From: Myxocyprinus asiaticus
Lineage: Eukaryota; Chordata; Actinopteri; Cypriniformes; Catostomidae
Reading direction: 5' to 3'
NCBI RefSeq assembly: GCF_019703515.2
Contig: NC_059347.1
Coordinates: forward strand, 20,296,001-20,360,000
DNA length: 64,000 nucleotides
The position numbers and the translations under genes are program-made. Shown in pieces: positions 1 to 53,587 of the stretch; the stretch's first letter is position 1, and each line of letters opens with the position of its first letter. The notes beneath the pieces were generated by a model that worked only from the letters and a program-made list of their open reading frames with translations, was not told the DNA's origin and did not search any database.

Positions 1-1745
1 AAGGAATCCAATAGAAACGATGCAAAATCTTAAACTGAATAAGGCATACCCTTGCATCCCTAGACATATTTTTTAAAACAATTTTAAATTCTTTCCCACT
101 CCCCATCCTCCAATACCAAGTTCAAATCTCTTTCCCATAACCTCTTAAGAGCTGTTAAGGCCCCATCATCAAGACCCTGAATCAACGAGGAATAATACTG
201 AAGCTTCCAAAGGCTGTGAGCACCATACAAAGAGTGTCTGCAGCTTTAGGGGGATGCGTACTACCACCAAAATTAGTACAAAGTAAATGGCGCAACTGTA
301 AATACCTGAAAAATTGAGACCTAGAAAATCCAAATTGCTGTGTTATATTTTTAAATGATCTCAAATCTCCATTTTCATAAAGGTCACCAAGTGTAGCAAC
401 ACCCCTCTCCATCCATTCTTTCCAGCAAAAGGGGGACTTGTTAATACATAATTTGGGGTTCAGCCATATGCTTGAGGAAACATTTAGGTAAGTATCAAAA
501 TTGAACATGGGATGCATTTTTACTTCTCTAGGCAGTTTAATAGAAAGACTTTGCAATGGTGAAATTGGGGCAAGGATCGCTTGTATAATTTTGTACCAGG
601 GAGGGGCGCTCTCAGGTGGAAGAGACCAGTGGGCCAAGTGACTAAGTTTAAAAGAATAGTAATAAAAAATTTTTTTGGGGGAGGCCTAAACCTCCTTTGT
701 CAATTGGTCTATGTAACTTACTGAAATGAAACCGAGGTAATTTACTATTCCAAATAAAAAAAAAACATAGATATTTTATCAAATTTGTTCAAATAAGAAA
801 GAGGAACTTCTAGAGGGCGAGACTGTAGTAAATAATTGAATTTGGGGATACAATTCATTTTTATAACATAAACCTTGAGACCTTCCCTGCCATAGAAAAA
901 TGTAGTGAAGCCCACCTATCAAAATCACACGAGAACTTTTTCATTAATGGTTCAAAATTAACTAACTATATCTCTCAAATTTGCTGTAAATAAAATGCCT
1001 AAATCCCTAATGCCTTGTTTGGGCCATTGAAAGGCGCAAGCTTGGAAAGCTGTGGTAGAGCAGTACGCTGTCAGAGCAAGAGCTTCCGATTTAGAACAAT
1101 TCACCCTGTATCCTGAAAATTTAGAGAAAGAATTAATAATTCTGTGGAGGCTAGGCATAGATCTACTAGGGTCGGAGACATATAATAATGTATCATCTGC
1201 GTAGAGTAAACGTTTATGCACCACACCACCTGTTACAATACCTGGAAAATCATCCTCTTTTCTTATTGTGGCTGCTTATGGTTTCAGGGCAAGACAGAAC
1301 AATAAAGGGGAGAGAGGACAGCCTTGCCGGGTTCCCCTACCAAGTGAAAACAATCTGAAATCCATTAGTTTGCACTGCCGCTCACAGATGTTTATAGAGT
1401 AGCTTAATCCACCCAATAAAAGAGTTCTCAAACCCGTAAATTTCCAAAATCTTAAAAAGATAGTCCCATTCCACCCTATCAAACGCCTTCTCGGTGTCAA
1501 GTGGGATGGCAGCAATCTACTGACCAAATAATATTTATAAAACATCTAATATTATCAGAAGAACTATGACCACGAATAAACCACACTTCATCTATATGTA
1601 TAACAGAGTAATTATTCTGCTTAATCGATTAGCCAGAATTTTAGACAATATTTAGCATCGAACTAAAATTGGACGATAACTTTTACATTCATTTGGGTCT
1701 TTATCTTTTTTAAGAATGAGGCTGATCAGGGCTTGCATCATGGGT
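1..1745 (-). mobile_element. 5'-truncated L1/Tx1-type LINE, reverse transcriptase region and C-terminus (degenerate)
   Basis: Read on the minus strand, this is the back half of a non-LTR retrotransposon ORF2. Near 1740-1680 it reads QALISLILKKDKDPNECK, the lead-in to the reverse transcriptase fingers. At 1276-1360 it has RGTRQGCPLSPLLFCLAL, and at 958-1224 the catalytic YADD box (YADDTLLYVSD). At 182-637 there is a typical C-terminal stretch with WKEWMERGVATLGDLYENGD. The pieces lie in several frames with stops between them, so the copy is dead. Homology stops abruptly near 1745, as expected for 5' truncation. The 3' end lies beyond base 1. The L1/Tx1 assignment is from recognised motifs, not a search. 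Confidence 0.88.
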
Positions 1746-2739
1746 CATAACAATCAAATTAAACATTAAACATGATTTTCACTAGAGGGCAAAATGTGAT
1801 TGTCGTATCTGCAGGTCAGAGACTATGAAACGGGGGTGTAATCAGCTGTCAGTCATTGATGGTCTATGACAGTTTGGGCACACCAAGATGGCCGCTCAAA
1901 TACTTCTGGTGGCTTCACCTTCTGCTGGCAGTTTATCGTTGCATCAGCAATACAGTTCTATATATGTATCAGTGATATATGCTGTATGTATCAGACTTAC
2001 ATCTTTGGTCATTGTATCTAGACTGATCTCACTAGAAATTGGTGACAAGAGATCGAATTTTTTTTTTTTGGAAATCGGTTTATTTATTCTGAATTTCTGA
2101 AAAGCACCCCAGTGGCCAAAACTGGAACTACAGTTTAATGCATGTGCACCTTTGTGCGACACACTGCGCAGTCATAAACATTCGGAACCAACATGCCGAC
2201 TTCCAGTGAGATCATGTTTTTGCATCCTGTCTCACTGTTTTTCTCAGTCAGAATTGTTTCTAAGAATTGTTTTGTTTTTTATTAAAATTGTAATGCACTT
2301 TTAGTTTTAGGCTAGTTTGTGCTTTTTGCAATTGTAAATTTTTTTTTTTAACGAAAAAAATCTATCCACTATTTTTCGTATTCAAAAGGTATTTTCACCT
2401 GGGTAATGCCACAAAATTACATTGTAACAAGTCACAAAATGAAATTTTTTATTTTAGCACGTGTGTGTATAATTATTACTGCGCTTCAATCTGTGTGAAA
2501 TCATTTAAATTTCAAGTCACACAATGATTGTGTTTTTATTATCGATCACTGCTGTCAACCAGAACAAAACACATTACCGCAACTCTTTGAGCATATCTCA
2601 AATTGCTTGAGAGCGGCTCTCAGGATGAACCCAGAGAGTCTAAGGTGACACTTAAGGAAACAGTCATAAGAAGAGTGTGAAGTGTCCATTAGAGTTGCTC
2701 TCAAACAGCCAAAAAAACATTCAGGGACATTGGAGCATT

Positions 2740-2782
<43 letters not shown>

Positions 2783-2789
2783 CAGGTTA
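1746..2789. other. kcnt1 intron sequence, no gene recognised; (GT)n at 2742-2780
   Basis: AT-rich intronic sequence between the LINE fragment and the first kcnt1 exon in the window. The only clear structure is a (GT)n run of about 39 bases at 2742-2780. I searched for the S1-encoding kcnt1 exon here and did not find it, so the 5' exons lie outside the window. Confidence 0.5.
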
Positions 2790-3062
2790 AAGTGGTTTAC
2801 GAGGACTTTTTTTTAGGTTATAAACTGGTAATTACAAGGGTATTATTCTATAAATATGGTTTATGAGGACATTTCTAGTGTCTCCATTATTCAAATCGCT
2901 TAAAAAACATACTAAATGATGTTTTACTGAAAATGTATAAATGCAGAAAGTTTTTTGTGAGGGTTTGGTTTAGGGTTAGGGTTAGGGGATAGAATCTATA
3001 GTTCGTACAGTATAAAAATCATTATGTCTATGGAGAGTCCTCATAATGATAGCTGCACCAAC

Positions 3063-3126
<64 letters not shown>

Positions 3127-3130
3127 CAGC
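2790..3130. repeat. Interspersed repeat with TTAGGG-like motif, ending in a (GT)n microsatellite
   Basis: The block contains a GGTTTAGGGTTAGGGTTAGG motif near 2970, then a stretch ending 'cctgtttgtgtgtg', and merges into about 59 bases of (GT)n at 3066-3124. I recognise this arrangement as a dispersed repeat seen in carp-family genomes. The three telomere-like hexamers are part of the repeat and do not indicate a telomere. Element class unknown. Confidence 0.5.
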
Positions 3131-3334
3131 GAGACAGAGAAAGAGCAATGTGTGCTGGTGTGGAAGCGTGCTGGGAGAGGAGATGCTGCCCTACTAGCAG
3201 TAATCAAAAGATATAGGCTATCTCATGCTGTCGTTTATGTCAGAGCCAGCAGGCATGTTTTTTCAGCTTTTCAACCCTCATGCCTTTCTCTTTTATTGCT
3301 GTTATGTACTAATTGCTTGTTATTATGATTATAG

Positions 3335-45240
<41,906 letters not shown>

Positions 45241-46453
45241 GAACTGGAAGATCTCTCGTTGCTCTTCCCCCACTCCCTCCTCCGCCTTGAGCTGCTACAG
45301 CACCACAGTCTGCATGAATGGTGCCAGGACACACAGTCAACCAAACACACAGACATGTGCCAACACAAGTTACCCTACCAAGCTAAAAGGCTATAACTGT
45401 ACCATTTAAACACACAGATTCTTCTTTTTGTATGACGACACAGATGTAGAATCTAATGGCACATTTCAGACTTCTCTGAATGTGGCTGGTTATTACATTT
45501 TTGTATTTAAGACTTGGCAAAGAGGCTTAAAGCTGACAGTGCAAGTGTGAAGTGTAATGTTGAATCACAATGGACCAAACATGCTGTCCTATGCACTTTG
45601 CGTATATAGGGCAGTATATGTAACAAAACATCACATAGTATTCAAGTGGGTAGCTAGAGACAGAAGGAATAAAACAAGAATTATGTCAGTCCACAAGAGT
45701 GGATCAGAACACTAAAGTGAGGCTGGATAGTGCCCTGTGATATATATAAGGTTTTATTGAACAGAATTAGTTTACATCAGTGCTATATTTTGTACATATA
45801 TAGCACAAAAAGACATATATATATTTGTACATAAATTAGCCACATATTATTTTACATTCTCAGTGACCTCTAAGTATTAACAAGATTTTGTCAGTTCTTC
45901 AGTTATTTTGTCCTCAAAGCATAAAGGACCTTATTTTAAGAGTGCTATGCCTTAAGCACAGTGCTATGCTATACGTCATATGCACAAAGTCAATTATCAT
46001 GGCCATTAAGTTTTGGTATCTTTGTGCAAGTATGCGCTAAGTCTGGGTGCCAGTGGATTTGGCGAAATTGCATGTGCAAAGCGCTAATGGGCTGGGTCAA
46101 GTGCAGTTTAATTCTGCGATTCTTCTCCGGTTATTGCACTGTGTGCGTCCTGATACATAGTCCACTGCATTCCCATCGAGCACCAGCGACATAAAGACAG
46201 AAACTTCATAAGTAGTGAGTAGTGTAAATGGACTGTATGAATTAGAAGAATAGAAATATGGACATATGTCCTTTTGTGCATTGACTGAGTCCATGTTGCA
46301 TGTCAGGCATATTTGCATGACAGCAACAAGCTTCTTTTATATGCATGGAAAATGTGGTTCCCATCAGGACTTGGATGTAGGCTTCATTAAATTATAGAGA
46401 ATGTAAGTATTATTGATCATATTGATCTACTGACACAAAAATCATGGCAAGTA

Positions 46454-46970
46454 TTAAAGGGATAGTTTACCCAAAAATGAAAATTCTCTCATGATTTACT
46501 CACCCTCCTGGCATTCCAAATGTGTATGACTGACTTTCTTCAGCAGAACACAAACAAAGATTTGTCAAAGTATATCTCAGCTCTGTAGGTCCATACAATG
46601 CAAGTGAATGGGTGCCAAACATTTGAAGCTCCAAAATCCAAATAAAGGGACCATAAAAGTAATCCATATGACTCCAGTGGTTAAATTCATGTGTTCATGT
46701 GATAGGTGTGGGTGAGAAACAGATCAATATTTAAGTAAATTCTCCTCCCTGCCCAGGAGGGGATGATATGCATGAAGACTGTGAATGACCAAAAACAGGG
46801 GAAAGTGTAAGTGAAGGAAAAAGGACTTAAACTGTATCTGTTTCTCACCCACACCTGTCATATTGCTTCAGGCGATATGGATTTAACCACATCGTCTGGA
46901 GCACTTTTATGTTGCCCTTATGTGGATTTTGGAGCTTCAAAATTTGGCACCCATTCACTTGGATTACTAA
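46454..46970. repeat. Fold-back MITE (TTAAAGGGATAGTTTACC family), right end lost
   Basis: Starts TTAAAGGGATAGTTTACCC and shows the internal palindromic half, but the terminal CTATCCCTTTAA is missing. It appears truncated near 46970. Confidence 0.7.
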
Positions 46971-47380
46971 CCATTTAACAGTGATTGTATCAGCCTGCCA
47001 GGTTAGGTTAGGCTGTGGATTGAGGGATCTGTGGTCATTTTTGCATGTATTTCTCTTCTACCGGTCGATTTTGCTTTTAAAATTAACTTTGAAACACGAA
47101 AAACTTAAACCAAAAATATTTCTAAATTCAAATTACACTTCAAACGAAAAGGATATATGATAAAAATAAAGTGGTCAAAAAATATTATATAACCATCTCC
47201 CCAAATCCAAAACTTTTAGCCTCTTCTCCAACTTCCTCCGCTGGCCACTTTTGCAGTGATGTTGGTTAAATATCACACTAGGACAACAGGTGGAAAATTA
47301 CCAGTACATATTAGATCATAAATATGTAAATATGATAAAAATTAGAATAATTGAAAAATATACCCTGACCTCTAGAAAGT

Positions 47381-48074
47381 TTAAAGGAATAGTTCACCCA
47401 AAAATGGAAATTCTCTCATCATTTACTCACCCTCGTGCCATCCAAGATGTGTATGACTTTCTTTCTTTTGCTGAACACAATGAAGATTTTTAGAAGAATA
47501 TTTCAGCTCTGTAGGTCATTTCAATGCAAGTGAATGGTTGTCAGACATTTGAAGCTCCAAAAAGTAGATAAAGGCAACATTAAAGTAATCCATAAGACTC
47601 CAGTGGTTTAATCCATGTCTTCTGAACAGTGCCTTTTTCACTGTACATCTTGCATTTGCAGTCTTTAGGCACGATCAGGATTTAAAGCTCGATTACACTT
47701 GTGCAGACCACTAGATGGCACTATATGAAGTTTAATCGAGCTTGAGATCATGATCGCCAAGGAGACTGCTGTCAAGATTTAAAGTAAAAAAGGAGTTACA
47801 TTTTGGTCTGTTCTCACCCAAAAATGATTGGATCACTTCAGATGACATTTATTAAACCACTGGAGTCTTATGGATGAATGTTTCTTTTATGTGCTTTTTA
47901 GAGCTTCAAAGTTCTGGTCACCATTCACTTGCATTGTATAGACCTACAGAGCTGAGATATTCTTCTAAAAATCTTAATTTGTGTTCAGCAGAAGAAAGAA
48001 AGTCATACATATCTTAGATGGTATGAGGGTGAGTAAATGATGAATTTTCATTTTGGGGTGAACTATCCCTTTAA
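47381..48074. repeat. Fold-back MITE (TTAAAGGAATAGTTCACC family), 694 bp
   Basis: TTAAAGGAATAGTTCACCC on the left and the inverse of GGGTGAACTATCCCTTTAA on the right. The centre differs from other copies, with an inverted segment around 47690-47750 ('gctcgattacactt' against 'aagtttaatcgagc'). Confidence 0.8.
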
Positions 48075-50503
48075 CACAAATCTCACAAAGATTTGTTTCA
48101 TAAAATGGCTACAACAGTGATTGTCAGAGATATAATATGATGTTCCACTATATTTTCAGAATTTGGACATGAACTTTATTTGAACTTGCTGGTGGAATCT
48201 CCAAACTGCAAATGCAGTAAGTGATTTTAGATTTTGTACCGTCGTGCTGAGAATAGACGTGCTTCTCAAATGTCTTGGCTCAATTACCTATTTCTCAGGA
48301 AAATAGCAAATTGCGCTTTGCGCCACGTCATTACCATACAATACTACCGCAGATAGCGCAAACACTTCCACCCATGCCCACTTGCGCTTTGCTTTGTCAC
48401 GAAAATTGCGCTTATAATTATCACTCTCACGGAAATTGGATAAGACATAGCGCACAGTCGTTGAGCATAGTGCAAACAGACTGCAAATAGTCACAATAGT
48501 CATGCAAATAGTAACGAAAGTAGAGCCCAAAGTGTTTTATGTTTGAAATATTCATTGCTGAACCCTAATTGCAGGGTTTTACATTTAAACACCTGTCAAT
48601 TTAAAAATTGAAAGTTCAACTGAAACTGTTAACAGTTTACATAGTGCGCCAAGATCAAGTCCTTTGGCATTCAATTTTATATTTATAGCAACAACAACAA
48701 AAAATTGAACAAACGTTCTACAGCAAACACATGGTCCTTTTGAAATTTCCATTTGATAATGCGAGTAAATCAGAAGCTTTTTATAGATCTTGTTTAGGTA
48801 TTATTAAAGAGCTGCCAAATGGTATTATATCACAGAAGATGAACATTGGAACAGGTTGGTTCTGAAACAAGTGTTATACAATAGAAGCTATTAATATTCA
48901 TAATATACATGTAACCATTAGAAACCATTATTTTTCAGTGTCAACTTGCCTAAATACTACCAAGTGTATTTTGTTTTCTCTTTCTTATACTGTACTGTAT
49001 CCTAAAATTGTGCTTAAAACAGACAGCACATGTATTTATAAGTTTGAGTTTTGTTCTTTTGTTCTGCCTTGCATTTTGTCACAATTTAAATGTTATTTTA
49101 CTACTCATTTAAGAAATATATCAAATATATTTAACAATTAAAAACAGTATACATAATTTGAATTTGCCAGTTTATTGCACTAAGCTCTGTTGCTAGAGCA
49201 GTACACCATATCCCTTTAACATGCACATTAAAATTTTACATTTAACATACACAGTACATAAATGGCAACCTTTAGTTAATGTGTGCTTTTAGAGCCATGT
49301 TGAAATGTGACATGGAAAATGGTTGAAAAGAGTTGTGTGACTTCAGGGGACTTTCTGATATCTGATACTGAGATTGAAAATCTTGAATCTTTTTTTGTGG
49401 TTACATTATTTTGTAATCATTTTCTTTTTAAGATAAAATGCCTGCTGTTTTAAAATATTATATTGCCTATTTACATTATGTCATTTATTTCTACAAGTCA
49501 CACATAAGAAACTGGCATTTGAAGTTATCATGAAGAGCTGCTTTTTAATGTTTTAACAGAAATTAAGCTTTGCTCAGAGCAGCTAAAGTTGAATACCTCT
49601 CATATCATACAGTACCTGTCCAGTTTGTAGTGACAGTAGAAGGGAATGTGATAGATGACAATGAAAGAAATGAATGAAAGACAAAGTTTTATGTTGAAGA
49701 TTGTTAAAGTTTTTTGCCTAGAAAGAATTTTTTTTTAATTATGTAAGCCAGTATTATTTTGCTCCTGTTGATCTTGCATATCAGTATTTGTATTTATTTT
49801 TTAAGTACTTCTTTCAGCTCTATTATAAGACAAGTAATTATCACCAGTATATGGGAGTGTTAAAAAAGGGTCTTTTTTTTTTTTTTACCAACCTTTGAAA
49901 CCATATCAAACCATTTTAAAGATTTTAGATCACATAAATCTACTGTAGCTATATTTTGTCCACCAATTATGTCAGTTACTATTTGCTTATGCAAACTGCA
50001 TAAGGAATGTGTTTAGTTTAATATTTTTCTCCTAATTTTCCTGCCAACATTTGAAATGATATGCATATGTGCATGTTAAAAAATTACAGCCTGCAGATTT
50101 CTTCTGTTTTTACTAGTTCCCCACAGAACTGTTGTACATTTCTGTAACTTACAAAAAGTGTTAAAAAGTTTTTATTTTCTTCCAGTAGTTATAGAAAAAC
50201 ATGGACCATGCATGTCCTAATCTTGCCAAATGTGTCAGAGACCCATGTTTACATTTACTGGCTCCTGTTTTTGGATTGTGCTGAAAATGACACAAACTTC
50301 TAAATTTTGTACAATTTCTTAAATGAAGTATGTACTTATATGTAAGATTGAATCAATAAATGCTGCATGCAGCCAGAGACAATGTGACAAAATCGACTTT
50401 TATCATTTCGATTAATATACTGTAGGAAGTGATCTATTTGAATAAGTGCTAATATTTCTAAAGGTCTGTATTTTGGAAATTGTGTAAAGGTCTAGTTCAT
50501 TAT

Positions 50504-50989
50504 CAGTGTTGGGTGTCATCTGATTACAAAGTAATTAGTTACTGTAATATAATTATTTTTAAAGTAAAAACAGTAGTGAATCGCATTACATTTTTAATTC
50601 TTGTAATCCGATTACTGTTACTGACTTTCAATCAAGTTAGTTACTTTTAAGTACATTACTTAGGTACGCATTTCTAAAATAAGATTATTTCTGTAGAATA
50701 CTTTTAAAACTTCACTTAACTTGAAGGCTTGTTTGCATTTTTATGATAGCTGAAGGGTGTGCACCCCCTAACAAGTAAGGGAGAAATGTGAGGTTCTAAG
50801 TGAATGACTAATGTGGGATAATGTACGTGTAGGAAATATAGACATTATTTAGAGTTCGTTAAGTGGAAAAACTAAACTTTTTTCTGTTAAATGTTTTAGA
50901 AATAACTTCAGTAATCTTATTACAATTTTCTAGAAAAGTAATTATTAATCTGTATTGGATTATTTTTTTGAGTAATTTACCCAACACTG
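50504..50989. mobile_element. hAT-like MITE, 486 bp, perfect 8-bp target duplication
   Basis: Ends CAGTGTTGGGT and its exact inverse ACCCAACACTG. Flanked by TTCATTAT on both sides (50496-50503 and 50990-50997). 8-bp duplications with CAG..CTG ends fit the hAT superfamily. No coding sequence. Confidence 0.9.
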
Positions 50990-51836
50990 TTCATTATAGA
51001 AAATACTATACATACAGATGTTCCCAGTCCAGAATGGCCTTTTTAATTGGCGTGATTGCTGTGCTAAATGTGCACTTGCTGCTCTGAACCGGTTAGTGGT
51101 GCTATTACATACTATTATGACATTGTATAACATATAATAATGCCAACAATAATGTTACATCATGCTTATGAGTGAGGTTTCAGCTGAACAAAGCTATGTT
51201 TGTGCATACCGACTTGTCGGCTCAATTGTAACGGGACAATGCCACTATTAATTTTCTGCTTTGTTTTTATTTCAGTAAATCCAATCAAATCAAAAAATTA
51301 TGGTTCACAAGGTAGTTTCATTTGGAGTTTCAGTGGTAGCTAAATTGTGAAGGTGGTAGGATTAGCCAATGCCTATGTAGCAGTTTTACACTGAAAAAGG
51401 CCAATATTCTAGCTTTTTTTTTATTTATTTTTATTCTAGCCACTATGCTTATGTTAAATTAATGAGTTATAGCTTTAATGCTACCATTAATCATGGCATT
51501 GTCTGATCTCCATTTGCAAATCAAGATGTAAAAATAATAATACTATTAAGAATGTTAATAATAGTAACAACTCTCACTTTCATCACACTTAACAAAGAGG
51601 CAAAAAGTGTCCCTTTGCACCATATGGAGCTGGTTTTACAAAGGAGTATTATGTGTAACTTGAATTTACAGTTTTACTGTGGCAGTACACGTTTTGGTTT
51701 GGTACCTACATACCAAATCAAATACACATCAATTATATTTCACATATTTTATGTTTTGCAAGTTTTTCCTACAGATCTGAAAACTGATTGAGAAAATCTC
51801 CTTTATGTTCTAAAGCTACTACGGTACTACCACCAC

Positions 51837-53587
51837 CTAATGACTCTGTCCTTGTTGCTTGAGTTTGTGCTTGTTAATTTGTGTTTGTCTCCACCTCTCT
51901 CTGGTCCAGCGTCCATGATTCTCCACCACCTCATGTAGAAGGTCTATGTAAGTGTACTCATTCCCCAGCAACAGACTGTCGTCGTTTGGAGAACCTCCAG
52001 AAGGGAGAGCTCTTGAGTCTGAGTCATTGCACACCTGCCCATCCTTAAAAACTCTCTTTGCTGCCTTCTCCACTCTCCTTGACTGCTTTTGGAATTCTGA
52101 TGCAATCTGCTCACTTTTTTTAACTTGCCATCTCGTTTTCTTCTTGCTTTTTATTTTCTCCACGTTGTCTTTGTTGTTTATCTCCTCGCCAATAGCAGCT
52201 TTTGACTTGCTGCCTCCAGATGATGGATGAAAAACACTGAACATTTCCGAGCAGACCTCACTTTCATCAATAGGTGAGTTCTTGGTAGAAAACTCTTGAA
52301 AGTCAGACAGGATGGTCGACTCAAGGCCTGATCTCCAAGTTTCCCCATTCGTAAATATTCTGGCATCCTCCCTTGGTGATATATTAACAGAAGAGGATTT
52401 TTGTGCACTGAAATTCAGGACTTTTTTAGGAATGGATGACTCAAGACCTGCTCTGTAATTGTCCTCATCAATAGCAACTCTGACATTTTCTATAGGAGGT
52501 GTGTTTTCTGGCAAAGACTCAAATGCATTAAACTGTGGACCTGTTGGAAAGGATGTAGGAGAAATGTTGGGCTGAAATGATCTGATGTCATGCCTGCAAC
52601 CAGCTACAAATATTAGCTGGGGGAAGACATTGACAGTTTGTTGATTTTGAGCCCACTGCGTCTTCCATTGGACTGCAGTTGGAGGCCAGGTCAGTACACG
52701 CCGAATGGGCCTTAAAAGTCCACGTTTGATTCTACCTTCAGCGGTGCTCTGTTCAACACAGGCCTGGTTTTTGGGATCAGCACCGATGGTAAGGTATGGC
52801 AAGTTCTCAGTGTTCTCCACCAACTGGCCAATGTCATCTTTCCCCTCCAGAATAGCTTGACTGCTTCCTGCACCCGCAGTAAACTCATTATTGAGGTGTT
52901 CCTCAAAGGTAGTCACATCGTTCTCCACACCTCGGTGAGGAACTTCTTGGTTCATACTTGTTCCAGCTTTAGCACTCTCATCAGTATCTTCATTTTTCTC
53001 TGTGAGACCATATTCACACGGCCCCTGTGTGTCTGTGGAGTTACTCAGCTCATCATTTATTCTATCTTTTTCCTTGTCCTCCCATTCTGCTCTGTTTTCT
53101 CCAACCTTATTGTGCACCATTTCCATGCACACTTCCTCAGTGTTTGCGCTTTCATTTTCTTTTAGTTTATCTAAAGTCATGCATCCATTGTAATACTCAT
53201 CATTGCTCACGGCTTCAACATACACTTCTGTTTTCATCTGTTTAGCAAATAACTCTGTCCTGCAGAGGACTGGCCCTGCTGACCTAACCCGTTTAATGGG
53301 TTCTCTGCTTTGATACATCCCTGAGGAATAAATATGGTAGATCTGCGATATCTTCTCTTCTCCAACCACTGTCTGGTCTGTCTTCAGAAATACCTTTGTT
53401 TTATAAGGCATATCACCTTTCACTTTTTTGTTTTCTTCTCCATTGTATTTTCCCATAATTTCCCTGGTCATTATGCCTTCTGTTTTGTCCGGACAAGGTT
53501 TTATAGTCTGTAGATGTTTCCATTCTTGTTTCCTATGATACAGTACTGAAAGGACACAAATGACAAGTACCAGGGCACAAAGTACCA
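51837..53587 (-). CDS. LRR protein exon 5: transmembrane helix and cytoplasmic tail
   Basis: 1751 nt in one frame encoding residues 312-893. It starts inside the membrane helix (VLCALVLVICVLSVLYHRK). Recognisable segments are LLRPIRRVLTWPPTAVQW and the C-terminal YTYIDLLHEVVENHGRW TRERW. Several YxxΦ-like and acidic Tyr motifs (NDEYYNG, EVYVEAV) suggest adaptor or kinase contacts, by inference only. Stop TAG at 51837-51839. Confidence 0.9.

Larger units (their letters stand above)
45241..51836 (+). other. kcnt1 3' UTR and intergenic space to the LRR gene
   Basis: Candidate polyadenylation signals in the plus direction are AATAAA at 45669-45674 and 50355-50360. Repeats at 45935-46200 ('agtgctatgccttaagc') and 48240-48540 ('ttgcgctttgcgcc') look like dispersed 'gcgcaa'-rich repeats. 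MITEs are listed separately. No further gene recognised. Confidence 0.45.

Noticed and set aside
2960..2990. Telomere-like TTAGGG run
   Set aside because: Only three units inside a dispersed repeat; no sign of a chromosome end or fusion.
1888..3330. Search for the S1-encoding kcnt1 exon
   Set aside because: No sequence resembling the conserved S1 region was found, so it must lie upstream of the window.
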